Source: Chelativorans sp. AA-79
GTDB lineage: Bacteria > Pseudomonadota > Alphaproteobacteria > Rhizobiales > Rhizobiaceae
Reading direction: 5' to 3'
Assembly (NCBI RefSeq): GCF_029457495.1
Contig: NZ_CP120361.1
Span: 1,054,001 to 1,118,000 of the forward strand
Length of the DNA stretch: 64,000 bases
Each line of letters opens with the position of its first letter. The first letter of the stretch is position 1. The position numbers were made by a program, and so were the translations under genes. Under the pieces are notes generated by a model. It was not told the DNA's origin. It ran no database searches and worked only from the letters and a program-made list of their open reading frames with translations. Below, piece by piece: positions 29,622 through 39,835 of this stretch.

Positions 29622-31697
29622 GTGCGCGTGGATATCGGCCTTCCATACCCGCTTGGCGCCACCTGGGACGGGTCAGGCGTCAATGTCGCCGTCTTTTCGG
29701 CACATGCCGAAAAGATCGAGCTTTGCCTTTTCGATGCGAAGGGGCGGCGGGAAATGAGCCGCATCCCGCTGCCCGAATACACCCACGAGGTATGGCACGG
29801 TTACTTCCCGGACCTAAGGCCGGGACAGGTCTACGGCCTGCGCGCCCATGGGCCCTATGATCCGGCGAACGGCCACCGCTTCAATCCCAACAAGCTCCTG
29901 ATCGACCCCTATGCGAAACAGCTTCTGGGCGATATCCGCTGGCACGATGCCTGTTTCGGCTACCGGGTTGGCTCTGCGCGTCAGGATCTCGTCATGGACC
30001 GGCGCGATTCGGCCTTCGTCATGCCCAAATGCGTGGTGACCGATACCGCCGCCACCTGGGGCAACGATGTGCGCCCGCACCGGCCCTGGGAGGAGACGAT
30101 CATCTACGAGGCCCATGTGAAGGGCATGACGGTGCTGCATCCCGACATGCCGGAGCAACTGCGCGGCACCTTCGGCGGCCTCGCCGATTCCCGCGTCATC
30201 GACTATCTCGTCAAGCTCGGCATCACTGCCATCGAATTCCTGCCGGTGCAGGCCTTCTTCGACGACCGGTATCTCGTGGAGAAGCGCCTCGTCAATTATT
30301 GGGGCTACAACACGGTCGGCTTCTTCGCGCCGGCGCCGCGCTACATCTCGCCGGGGGGCGGCCTGCACGAATTCAAGCGCATGGTGCGCAAGCTGCACGA
30401 GGCCGGCATCGAGGTGATCCTCGACGTGGTCTACAACCACACCGCCGAAGGCAACGAACTCGGGCCCACGCTCTCCTTTCGGGGGCTCGACAACGCCAAT
30501 TACTACATCCTGGGCGACGACCCTCGCTATTATTACGACACGACAGGCTGCGGGAACACGGTCAACCTGAAGCATCCGCGCGTCCTGCAGATGGTGATGG
30601 ACTCGCTGCGCTACTGGGTCGAAGAATGCCATGTGGACGGCTTCCGCTTCGACCTCGCGACGGCGCTCGGCCGCGAGCGGGACAGTTTCGAGCCCTCTTC
30701 CGTCTTCTTCGACACGGTCCGTCAGGATCCGGTGCTGTCGCGCGTGAAGCTGATCGCCGAACCGTGGGATCTCGGACCCGACGGTTATCAGCTCGGCAAT
30801 TTCCCACCCGGCTGGGCGGAATGGAACGGGGCTTATCGCGACTGGGTGCGCAGCTTCTGGCGCGGCGACGAGCGGGCGACCCCCGACTTGGCAAGCGCTC
30901 TTCTGGGGTCGGCCGGCATGTTCGACCGCCGTGGACGGCGGCCGTGGGCCAGCATCAACCTCATCACGGCGCATGACGGTTTCACGCTGGCCGACCTCTA
31001 CGCCTACAACGAGCGCCACAACGAGGCGAATAAGGAGGACAACCGCGACGGCCACAGCGACAACCGGAGCTGGAACTGCGGCGTGGAGGGTCCCACCGAC
31101 GACGAGGACATCAAGGCGCTCCGGGCCAAGATGCGGCGCAACGCCATCGCCACGCTGCTTCTGTCGCAGGGGACGCCCATGATCCTGATGGGCGACGAGG
31201 TGGGCCGCACGCAGCACGGCAATAACAACGCCTATTGCCAGGACAATGAGATGAACTGGCTTTCCTGGGATGGCCGAAGCGAGGAGGACGAAGCCTTCCT
31301 CCAGTTCGTACGGCGCCTCGCCGCCTATCGACGCAACCATCCGCGCCTGAGGCTGAAGAATTTCCTGCACGGCCAGATCGTCGCGGAGAAATACCGCGAC
31401 GTCTCTTGGCTGCGGCCCTCGGGCGAGCCGATGACCGACGAGGACTGGGGCGATCCAGGTCTCAAGAGCTTCGGCCTGATGCTCTGTGACGAGCGCGGCA
31501 CGTGCATCCTCATCCTCATCAACGGCTTTCACGAGCCGCTGGAATTCAGCCTCCCCCGGGAGCTGGGAGCTGCCGGCTGGAAGATGGTCATGCGGACCGA
31601 CACGGGGCAATGGCCGGTCTGGGAGGCGATGCGCACGCCGCACACGCTGGAACTCGCCGACCGCTCGATGGTTGTGCTGGAAGGCCGAGTAAGGTGA
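29622..31697 (+). CDS. glgX: Glycogen debranching enzyme (isoamylase type)
   Basis: A 691-residue GlgX/TreX-type isoamylase (GH13 subfamily 11) hydrolysing alpha-1,6 branches. Starts at GTG 29622 after an AAGGA ribosome site. Key segments: LPVQAFFDDRYLVEKRLVNYWGYN-type loop (residues ~207-230), DVVYNHTAEGNELGP, nucleophile Asp344 in FRFDLATALG, acid/base Glu380 in LIAEPWDLG and TAHDGFTLADL. In operons with treY and treZ it supplies linear maltodextrins for trehalose synthesis. It ends in a four-base overlap with treZ if the GTG start of that gene is used. Confidence 0.95.
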   Translation: MRVDIGLPYPLGATWDGSGVNVAVFSAHAEKIELCLFDAKGRREMSRIPLPEYTHEVWHGYFPDLRPGQVYGLRAHGPYDPANGHRFNPNKLLIDPYAKQLLGDIRWHDACFGYRVGSARQDLVMDRRDSAFVMPKCVVTDTAATWGNDVRPHRPWEETIIYEAHVKGMTVLHPDMPEQLRGTFGGLADSRVIDYLVKLGITAIEFLPVQAFFDDRYLVEKRLVNYWGYNTVGFFAPAPRYISPGGGLHEFKRMVRKLHEAGIEVILDVVYNHTAEGNELGPTLSFRGLDNANYYILGDDPRYYYDTTGCGNTVNLKHPRVLQMVMDSLRYWVEECHVDGFRFDLATALGRERDSFEPSSVFFDTVRQDPVLSRVKLIAEPWDLGPDGYQLGNFPPGWAEWNGAYRDWVRSFWRGDERATPDLASALLGSAGMFDRRGRRPWASINLITAHDGFTLADLYAYNERHNEANKEDNRDGHSDNRSWNCGVEGPTDDEDIKALRAKMRRNAIATLLLSQGTPMILMGDEVGRTQHGNNNAYCQDNEMNWLSWDGRSEEDEAFLQFVRRLAAYRRNHPRLRLKNFLHGQIVAEKYRDVSWLRPSGEPMTDEDWGDPGLKSFGLMLCDERGTCILILINGFHEPLEFSLPRELGAAGWKMVMRTDTGQWPVWEAMRTPHTLELADRSMVVLEGRVR

Positions 31698-33520
31698 TCC
31701 GATCGATGCTTCAAACCCGCTGGGGCGCCCATCTCGAGGATGACGGCACCGTTCGTTTCCGTCTCTGGGCGCCCGCGCTCGAGAGCCTGCGGCTCCGGCT
31801 GGACGGGCAGCACGAGCACGAGATGGAAAAGCTCGCAGGCGGCTGGTTCGAGCTGGAGGTAAGTGGGCCTGCGGACGGAACACCCTACCAGTTCGTGCTG
31901 CCCGACGGCATGGCCGTTCCCGATCCGGCTTCCCGCGCGCAAGTCGAGGATGTCCATGGCCCCAGTGTGCTCATCGCCCCCCGCTTCGACTGGCAGGCGA
32001 CGGACTGGAAAGGGCGGCCGTGGGAGGAGGCGGTCGTCTACGAACTCCACCCCGGCACCTTCTCGCAGGACGGCGGGTTCGACGGCATCAGACGGAAGCT
32101 CGACCATCTGGCTGATATCGGCTTCACCGCGATCGAGCTCATGCCGGTGGCGCAGTTCTCCGGCAACCGCGGCTGGGGCTATGACGGCGTGCTGCCCTAT
32201 TGTCCGCATTCGGCCTATGGCGGTGCCGCGGGATTGAAGCGGCTCATCGATGCGGCGCACCAACGCGGCCTGATGATGATGCTGGACGTCGTCTACAATC
32301 ACTTCGGCCCGGACGGAAACTATCTCGGCCTTTACGCCCCGGACTTCTTCGATCCGGCACGTCACACGCCATGGGGCCCTGCCATCCGCTTCGAGGAGCC
32401 GGCGGTGCGCGCCTTCTTCCTCGACAACCCGATCTACTGGCTGGAGGAATTCCGCTTCGACGGGCTGCGCTTCGACGCCATCGACCAGATCAAGGACCGG
32501 AGCGAGACGCCGATCCTGGAGGAGATGGCGCGCAATATCCGCACGCATTTTCCGGACCGGCACATCCATCTCGCGACCGAGGACGAGCGCAACATCGTGG
32601 CGTTGCATCCGCGCGACGGCAAGAACCGGCCAACCCTGTTCACCGCCGAGTGGAATGACGACTTCCATCACGCCGCGCATTGCATCGCGACGGGCGAGGA
32701 TGCCGGCTATTATGGGGGCTTCGCGGATGATCCCGTGGGGCATCTCGCACGCGCGCTGGCGGAGGGCTTCTGCTATCAGGGCGAGCCCTATGCGCCGCGT
32801 GAAGGCAAGCCACGGGGCGTGCCGAGCGCGGGCCAGCCGCCGCTCGCCTTCGTCGACTTCCTGCAGAACCACGACCAGATCGGCAACCGCGCGTTCGGCG
32901 AGCGCCTGGCGGCGCTGGCCGATGCGAAGACCGTGGAACTGCTGACGGCGGTGCTGCTGCTCAATCCGCAGGTGCCGCTGGTCTTCATGGGAGAGGAGTT
33001 CGGGGAGACGAATCCGTTCCTGTTCTTCACGGATTTTCACGGCGAGCTGGCCGAGGCGGTGCGGGAAGGGCGCAGGAGCGAATTCAAGGATTTTGGCCAT
33101 TTCAGCGGCGAGGAGGCCGCGCGCATCCCCGATCCCAATGCGCGTTCCACCTTCGAAGCCTCGATGCTCGACTGGAGCCGTATAGAGTCGGAAGCCGGCC
33201 GGAAGCGGCTCGATCTCTTCAGAAGCTTGCTGCGGATCCGAAAGGACCATCTCGTACCGCACCTCCCTGCGATGCGGTCGATGCAGGGCAGGGCGGCCCG
33301 TCTCGGAGAGGAGGCGTTCACCGTACGCTGGGATATGGGCGCGCGTCTGCTCCTCATGGCGGCCAATTTCGGGACTGTGGACGTGGAGCTCGACGAGGAC
33401 CTCTCAGCCTTTGGCCTCATCCATGAAAGCCGCGGCGGCATTGACGCGCTCCGGCAGGGTAGGCTCCCGGCAAAAAGCATGGCTTTGCTCATCGGGGAGA
33501 GCAAGGGGGCTGGCGCATGA
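31694..33520 (+). CDS. treZ: Malto-oligosyltrehalose trehalohydrolase
   Basis: A 608-residue TreZ (GH13 subfamily 10), which releases trehalose from the maltooligosyl-trehalose made by TreY. The family-specific ELMPVAQFSGNRGWGYDGV motif is present (residues ~150-170), with nucleophile Asp261 in GLRFDAIDQ, acid/base Glu296 in HLATEDERN and FLQNHDQIGNRA. GTG 31694 overlaps the glgX stop (GTGA) as elsewhere in this operon; ATG 31706 four codons later is equally plausible. It overlaps malQ by four bases. Confidence 0.95.
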   Translation: MIRSMLQTRWGAHLEDDGTVRFRLWAPALESLRLRLDGQHEHEMEKLAGGWFELEVSGPADGTPYQFVLPDGMAVPDPASRAQVEDVHGPSVLIAPRFDWQATDWKGRPWEEAVVYELHPGTFSQDGGFDGIRRKLDHLADIGFTAIELMPVAQFSGNRGWGYDGVLPYCPHSAYGGAAGLKRLIDAAHQRGLMMMLDVVYNHFGPDGNYLGLYAPDFFDPARHTPWGPAIRFEEPAVRAFFLDNPIYWLEEFRFDGLRFDAIDQIKDRSETPILEEMARNIRTHFPDRHIHLATEDERNIVALHPRDGKNRPTLFTAEWNDDFHHAAHCIATGEDAGYYGGFADDPVGHLARALAEGFCYQGEPYAPREGKPRGVPSAGQPPLAFVDFLQNHDQIGNRAFGERLAALADAKTVELLTAVLLLNPQVPLVFMGEEFGETNPFLFFTDFHGELAEAVREGRRSEFKDFGHFSGEEAARIPDPNARSTFEASMLDWSRIESEAGRKRLDLFRSLLRIRKDHLVPHLPAMRSMQGRAARLGEEAFTVRWDMGARLLLMAANFGTVDVELDEDLSAFGLIHESRGGIDALRQGRLPAKSMALLIGESKGAGA

Positions 33521-35355
33521 CGGAGGAACTCGACCGGCTGGCCGCCGCGCATGGCATCGTCCGCTCCTATCGCGCACTCGACGGCACGATCTCCCAGGCT
33601 TCGGACGATGCGGTGACAGCGATCCTCATGACCCTCGGCGTGGAGGAGGGAGCAGACCAGCCGGCCGCCGCTCCGCCCGGCCCATTCCCTCCGCCTCCGC
33701 TCGTGCCGGAAGGGGCGGCCTGCTTCCTTCCGGAGTTCCTGCAGCATGGCCGGGCCTGGGGCGTCACCTGCCAGCTTTACGGTCTTCGCTCCCACCGCAA
33801 TTGGGGCATCGGAGATTTCGAGGATCTGGCGCGGATCGGGGAGACGGCGGCGCGGCTGGGGGCGGATTTTCTCGGGGTCAATCCGCTGCATGCGCTGTTC
33901 CTGGCCGAGCCGCAGAAGGCGAGCCCCTTTTCACCGAGCGATCGCAACTTCCTGAACCCGCTCTATATCGCCGTCGATCAGCTGGAAGGATTCGATGCGA
34001 CGCTGGACCTCGACGACAGCGCCCTTTCCCGGTTGAGGGAAGGCGATCTCGTCGACTACGAGGCCGTAACGGGGCACAAGCTTCGCGTCTTGCGGCGCAT
34101 CCATGAACGGATGCGCGATGCGAACCGGGAAGCCGTGAGAGCTTTCCAGGAAAAGGGCGGCGCGCCGCTGCGGCATTACGCGCTCTTCGAGGCCATCAGC
34201 CTGGAGATGGTGCGGCGGGGCATCGGCACGGGCTGGCACGCCTGGCCCGAGGAGTTTCAGGACCCGGCAAGCGGCGCTGTGGCGGCGTTCGCGCGGGAGC
34301 ACGGGGAGGAGATCGAGTTCCAGGTCTGGCTGCAGTGGCTCGCCGACCGGCAGTTGGGCGAGGCGTCGAAAAGACTGCACGCCGCGGGCATGCGCATTGG
34401 GCTTTATCTCGACCTCGCCGTGGGCACCGCACCCGATGGCGCCGCCACATGGAGCGACCGGACGCTGACGGTGGTGGGCGCGGAGATCGGCGCGCCGCCC
34501 GACATGTTCAATCCGGATGGCCAGTGCTGGGGATTGGCGCCATGGTCGCCTTCGGAGATAGCCGCGCGGGATTTCCGGCCCGTGCGGCGTTCCTACGAGG
34601 CGATCCTCAGATATGCCGGCGCGCTGCGCATCGATCATGCCATGGGCCTTTACCGCCTCTTCTGGATTCCTTCGGGCTTTCCGGCAGGTCAGGGGGCCTA
34701 TGTCCTCTATCCCATGCCGGAAGTGGTCAGCGTGCTGGCCGAGGTGTCCCAGGCGTCCCGGGCCCTGATCATCGGTGAGGATCTCGGCGTGGTGCCCGAG
34801 GGATTTCGCGAGCAGATGGATCGCGCAAACCTGCTCGGCTACCGCATCTTCTATTTCGAGCGGAACGACCACGGCTTCGTTCCGCCCGAGCACTGGCCGC
34901 CCTCCGCGCTCGCCTGTGTGGGAAGCCACGACACCAACACGCTCGCCGGCTGGTGGACGGGCAGCGACATCGATGTCCGCCAGCAGATCGGTCTCTACGA
35001 TGAAGACGGCGCTCGCAAGGAGCGGGAACGCCGCCGCCGGGAAAAGGGCCAGGCGGTGGAGATGCTGCGAGCCCGCGGCGATCACGAGATCGGCGAGGAT
35101 TTCAATGAGATCGTCGCCGCCGGGATTCATCGGCTCGTGGCCAGCACGCCCTGTCGCCTGCTTGCCGCCCAGATGGAGGACCTGCTCGGCCTTCCCGAAC
35201 AGCCGAACATCCCCGGCACCATAGACGAGCATCCCAACTGGCGCCGAAGACTGCCGGTGCCGATCGAGGAGCTGGAGAACTCCTCCATGCTGCGCGCCGT
35301 CGTCGGCGCGATCCGCGAGGAAAGGCCGCGTTGGGACAAGCCCGAAGTGAGATGA
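33517..35355 (+). CDS. malQ: 4-alpha-glucanotransferase (amylomaltase)
   Basis: A 612-residue GH77 enzyme that rearranges maltodextrins (disproportionation), supplying longer chains for TreY. The nucleophile is Asp373 in LRIDHAMGLYR, the acid/base Glu421 in IIGEDLGVVPE and the third carboxylate is in GSHDTNTLAGWW. YGLRSHRNWGIGDF and NPLHALF are typical. ATG 33517 overlaps the treZ stop. A 195-base gap with a palindromic repeat follows before treY, the only sizeable gap in the operon. Confidence 0.95.
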   Translation: MTEELDRLAAAHGIVRSYRALDGTISQASDDAVTAILMTLGVEEGADQPAAAPPGPFPPPPLVPEGAACFLPEFLQHGRAWGVTCQLYGLRSHRNWGIGDFEDLARIGETAARLGADFLGVNPLHALFLAEPQKASPFSPSDRNFLNPLYIAVDQLEGFDATLDLDDSALSRLREGDLVDYEAVTGHKLRVLRRIHERMRDANREAVRAFQEKGGAPLRHYALFEAISLEMVRRGIGTGWHAWPEEFQDPASGAVAAFAREHGEEIEFQVWLQWLADRQLGEASKRLHAAGMRIGLYLDLAVGTAPDGAATWSDRTLTVVGAEIGAPPDMFNPDGQCWGLAPWSPSEIAARDFRPVRRSYEAILRYAGALRIDHAMGLYRLFWIPSGFPAGQGAYVLYPMPEVVSVLAEVSQASRALIIGEDLGVVPEGFREQMDRANLLGYRIFYFERNDHGFVPPEHWPPSALACVGSHDTNTLAGWWTGSDIDVRQQIGLYDEDGARKERERRRREKGQAVEMLRARGDHEIGEDFNEIVAAGIHRLVASTPCRLLAAQMEDLLGLPEQPNIPGTIDEHPNWRRRLPVPIEELENSSMLRAVVGAIREERPRWDKPEVR

Positions 35356-35370
35356 TGATGCCCTTTTTCA

Positions 35371-35526
35371 CCCCCCTCTGGCCTGCCGGCCATCTCCCCC
35401 TCAAGGGGGAAGATTGGCTGTCATTATGGCTTTCGCCAATCGTTGAGGTTACAGAAGAAGAGCCGCAGCAAGCGGCAGGCGTAATCTCTCCCCTTGAGGG
35501 GGAGATGGCCAGCAGGCCAGAGGGGG
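35371..35526. repeat. Interspersed palindromic repeat, copy 1 (between malQ and treY)
   Basis: Two arms of about 38 bases (35371-35410 and 35487-35526) are inverted copies with one mismatch, flanking a unique ~75-base centre; each arm also holds a small internal palindrome (CCCCCTCAAGGGGG). A related element with the same right arm lies at 60984-61107. The structure fits a short rhizobial intergenic repeat (RIME-like); the class name is inference. Its right arm produces a false N-terminal extension (MRGRWPAGQRG) for treY. Confidence 0.85.
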
Positions 35527-35550
35527 TGCGATGGCGCACGAGCCCCGGCA

Positions 35551-38112
35551 ATGACGATCCCCTGCGCCACCTACCGGCTGCAGTTCCGCGAAGGGATGAC
35601 CTTCGAGCGGGCAGCCGGCATCGTACCCTATCTAGCCGAACTCGGCGTCAGCCATCTCTATGCTTCCCCCATCTTCACCGCCGCTCCCGGCTCCACCCAC
35701 GGCTATGACGTGGCCGACCATCAGGAGCTCGATCCCGTGCTCGGCGGCGAAGAGGGATTCGCCGTGCTGGCCGAAGCGCTGAAGGCGAACGGGATCGGCC
35801 TCCTTCTCGACATCGTGCCGAACCACATGGCGGTCTCGACGGCCAATCCCTGGTGGCGGGACGTTTTGAAACACGGGCAGGAAAGCCCCTTCGCCGACCA
35901 CTTCGACATCGACTGGAACGCGCCGAAGCTGCTGCTGCCGGTCCTGGGCGAGCCTTACGGCCAGGCGCTGGCGGAAGGCCGGTTCGAGCTTCGGATGGAC
36001 GAGGCGACGGGCGAGCCGGTGTTCGGTTACTACGATCTGTCGCTGCCGCTGTCACCAGCCTCGCTCTCCCTGTTCGCAGGGGAGGCGGATCTGAGCGATC
36101 CGGCGGTTTTGGAAGAGGCTGTCGCCCAGGCGAATGGAAACAAGGATATTCTGCATCGCATCCACGAAGCGCAGAGCTGGCGCCTCGCCTATTGGCGGCT
36201 TGCCCGCGAGGCGCTCACCTATCGCCGTTTCTTCGAGATCTCCGACCTGATCGGGGTCCGGGTGGAAGATCCGGCGGTCTTCGCCGACGTCCACAAATTG
36301 CCGCTGCAACTCGTCGAGGCGGGCGTCGTCGACGGCCTGCGCATTGACCATATCGACGGCCTTGCCGACCCGAAGGCCTATCTGGCGGAGCTGCGGCAAA
36401 ACTCGGGGCTCGACTATGTGCTGGTCGAGAAGATTCTCGGGGCCGACGAAGACCTGCGCCCGGAATGGCGCTGCGCCGGGACGACGGGATATGAGGTGGC
36501 GCGGCTCATCACCGCGCTCCAGGTGGAGCCTCAGCACCGCGAGGCGATGAACCGCGGCTGGACTCGCTTTACGGGCGAGGACGCGAACTTCGCGGGGCAG
36601 GTGCTTGCCGCCAAGCGGCGCATCCTGACGGTCAATCTCGCCGGCGAGTTGGACGCCCTGGTCCGGCTCGCTGCGGCGATCGCGTCGCGGGACATCGCGA
36701 CGCGGGACTTCGGCTGCGACGCGCTGCGGCTTGCCATCGTGGAGCTCGCGGCGGCCATGCCCGTCTACCGCACCTATATCGACGGAGACGGCGCGTTGGA
36801 CGAGGACCGCGCCATCATCGAAAGGGCGGTCGGCCGGGTCGAGCGCGGCCGCGAGGTGGAGGACGACCGCGTGATCGCCTTCATCGCCGCCTTGCTGCTC
36901 GATCCCACGGGGGGATCGGACGCGCGGGTGCAATTCATCACCCGCTTCCAGCAGACGACCGGCCCGCTGATGGCGAAAGCGGTCGAGGACACGGTCTTCT
37001 ACCGCTTCAACCGGCTGATCGCACTGAATGAAGTGGGCGCCGAGCCCGACGAATTCGGCCTGGATGCGGACGCCTTCCACGCGGCCATGATGAAACGGGC
37101 GGAGCGATGGCCGCACGCGCTTTCGGCCACCGCCACGCACGACACCAAGCGCGGGGAAGACGCCCGCGCGCGGCTCGCGGTCATCAGCGAGATGCCGCAG
37201 GAATGGGCGGCCGCCGTTTCCCGTTGGCACGAGGCGGCCGAGGATCTGCGCGAGACCCTGCCGCGAGGCCCGGCGCCCACTCCCGGCGCGGAATGGCTGT
37301 TCTACCAGGCGCTCGCCGGCGCGTGGCCGGCGGACCTTTCGCTCCAGGACGAAGAAGGGCTGCAGGACCTCGCCGAGCGCCTCGTCGCCTTCATGACGAA
37401 GGCGCTGCGCGAGGCCAAGCGCCACACCAGCTGGACAGACCAGAACGAACCCTATGAGACGGCGGTGGAAAACTACGTGCGCGGAATCTTCGCGCCCCGG
37501 CGGCGGAGCTTCCTGCGCGAGATCCGGGCCCTGATCGCCATCATCGAGCCGGCCGGCATCGTCAACAGCCTTGCCCAGCTCGTCCTCAAGCTCATGCTGC
37601 CGGGCGTTCCGGACATATACCAGGGATGCGAACTCTTCGACTCCAGCATGGTCGATCCCGACAACCGCCGGCCTGCGGATTTCGAATTGCGCCAGCGGCT
37701 GCTCCGGGAGGTGCGGGAGATGCCCGCCGCCGAGACCATGGAGCGTTGGCGGGAGGGCGTGCCGAAGCTTTGGCTTCTGACCCGGCTGTTGGAACTCAGG
37801 CGAACGGATGCGGAGCTGTTCGATCGCGGTGGCTACGAGGCGATGGAGATCGTCGGCGACGAGAACATGCACGCCATCGCCTTCTCACGCGTGCTCGAGG
37901 GAAGGCGGGTGGTGATCGCGGTTCCCCGGCTCGTGCTCCGGCACTGCGAGCCCGGCAGGCGATCCTGGATCAGCAGCGCCTTCGCGCATACCCGGCTCCT
38001 GCTCCCGGCGGGCCGCTACCGCTGCCTGATGGGCAAAACCGTCGATGGCGGAGAGGTTGCCCTCTCCGATCTTTGGCAAGACCTGCCGGTGGCCGTGCTC
38101 AAGACCGAGTAG
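35551..38112 (+). CDS. treY: Malto-oligosyltrehalose synthase
   Basis: An 853-residue TreY (GH13 subfamily 26), which converts the reducing end of maltodextrin into a trehalose unit by intramolecular transglycosylation. ATG 35551 gives the family start TIPCATYRLQF; the longer frame reads into the repeat. Diagnostic segments are SHLYASPIFTAAPGSTHGYDV, LDIVPNHMA, nucleophile Asp266 in GLRIDHIDGL, acid/base Glu293 in VLVEKILG and TATHDTKRGEDAR. It is the last gene of the operon and works with TreZ at 31694. Confidence 0.95.
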   Translation: MTIPCATYRLQFREGMTFERAAGIVPYLAELGVSHLYASPIFTAAPGSTHGYDVADHQELDPVLGGEEGFAVLAEALKANGIGLLLDIVPNHMAVSTANPWWRDVLKHGQESPFADHFDIDWNAPKLLLPVLGEPYGQALAEGRFELRMDEATGEPVFGYYDLSLPLSPASLSLFAGEADLSDPAVLEEAVAQANGNKDILHRIHEAQSWRLAYWRLAREALTYRRFFEISDLIGVRVEDPAVFADVHKLPLQLVEAGVVDGLRIDHIDGLADPKAYLAELRQNSGLDYVLVEKILGADEDLRPEWRCAGTTGYEVARLITALQVEPQHREAMNRGWTRFTGEDANFAGQVLAAKRRILTVNLAGELDALVRLAAAIASRDIATRDFGCDALRLAIVELAAAMPVYRTYIDGDGALDEDRAIIERAVGRVERGREVEDDRVIAFIAALLLDPTGGSDARVQFITRFQQTTGPLMAKAVEDTVFYRFNRLIALNEVGAEPDEFGLDADAFHAAMMKRAERWPHALSATATHDTKRGEDARARLAVISEMPQEWAAAVSRWHEAAEDLRETLPRGPAPTPGAEWLFYQALAGAWPADLSLQDEEGLQDLAERLVAFMTKALREAKRHTSWTDQNEPYETAVENYVRGIFAPRRRSFLREIRALIAIIEPAGIVNSLAQLVLKLMLPGVPDIYQGCELFDSSMVDPDNRRPADFELRQRLLREVREMPAAETMERWREGVPKLWLLTRLLELRRTDAELFDRGGYEAMEIVGDENMHAIAFSRVLEGRRVVIAVPRLVLRHCEPGRRSWISSAFAHTRLLLPAGRYRCLMGKTVDGGEVALSDLWQDLPVAVLKTE

Positions 38113-38139
38113 CCGCGCCCCTGCATGGAGGGCCACGGC

Positions 38140-38469
38140 TCAGCCCGGTTTCTTTGTGCGTCCTGCGGTACTGGCGGCGCGCCTTTTCGGCGTGGCTTTG
38201 GTGCTTTCGCCGGCGGCGGGCTTCGCGCGCGATTTCGTGCCGCCGCTGCTTCGCCGCGTCCGCTTGGCGGAAGTCTCCTCGGCCTGCGGGAAGTCCTCGG
38301 GCATGGGCGGGATCTCCGCGCCGCCCGGTCCGGCGTGCCCGCCCTCTTCGGCCTCCACTTCGCGCGCGGCCTGTACCCAGTGGTCCCACTCGCGCCCTTC
38401 GGGGCGGCCTTCCTGCTCCCAAAGCTCGTAGGCCCGGCGCCGGATTCTATCTTCCCGTTCCGTAGTCAT
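38140..38469 (-). CDS. Small DUF2934-like protein with basic tail
   Basis: A 109-residue protein. Residues ~5-30 (RIRRRAYELWEQEGRPEGREW, DHWVQAA) match the short DUF2934 helix motif common in rhizobia. The C-terminal half is rich in Lys, Arg, Ala, Ser and Thr and probably disordered, perhaps nucleic-acid binding. ATG at complement 38469 was chosen for its GGAGGGAC ribosome site; ten further codons upstream are in frame without one. Convergent to treY. A GGAAC-N17-GGTT stress-type promoter lies upstream. Function is unknown. Confidence 0.75.
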   Translation of the reverse strand: MTTEREDRIRRRAYELWEQEGRPEGREWDHWVQAAREVEAEEGGHAGPGGAEIPPMPEDFPQAEETSAKRTRRSSGGTKSRAKPAAGESTKATPKRRAASTAGRTKKPG

Positions 38470-38492
38470 GATCGTCCCTCCATCTGCGGCAA

Positions 38493-38518
38493 AACCCAAA
38501 TGGCCGGCACATGGTTCC
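38493..38518 (-). promoter_or_regulatory. Candidate EcfG promoter for the DUF2934-like gene
   Basis: On the minus strand GGAAC (complement 38518-38514) is followed by a 17-base spacer and GGTT (complement 38496-38493), one mismatch from GGAAC-N16/17-CGTT. It lies 24 bases upstream of the chosen start codon at complement 38469, a tight but workable leader. Confidence 0.4.
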
Positions 38519-38583
38519 GATGATCACGCCTTCTTGTGTCCGCGCCCGAAAAAGGCCACGTGGAAGATGTCGATTTGTCTAGA

Positions 38584-39711
<1,128 letters not shown>

Positions 39712-39803
39712 GGTTTTCTCCCTCTCTTGTCTGGCGGTCTGGCCGGGGCCAGGCAGCGAATGCATGAGAGTCTTTTACATGCTTTGCGCGGCTGTGCCAG
39801 CAC

Positions 39804-39828
39804 CACCCCTCCCCAGTTGGGGAGGGTG
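39804..39828. repeat. GC-rich hairpin between ABC exporter and frmA
   Basis: An 8-bp stem of CCC(C)TCCCC/GGGGAGGG with a 4-base AGTT loop and one bulged base, extended by two more pairs. It lies 8 bases past the stop of the ABC exporter gene on the minus strand. There is no T run after it, so it may be a small repeated palindrome rather than a true intrinsic terminator. Confidence 0.5.
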
Positions 39829-39835
39829 ATTCGTC

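Noticed and set aside
35494..35550. N-terminal extension of treY
   Set aside because: The extension is encoded by the right arm of the palindromic repeat; ATG 35551 gives the family start.
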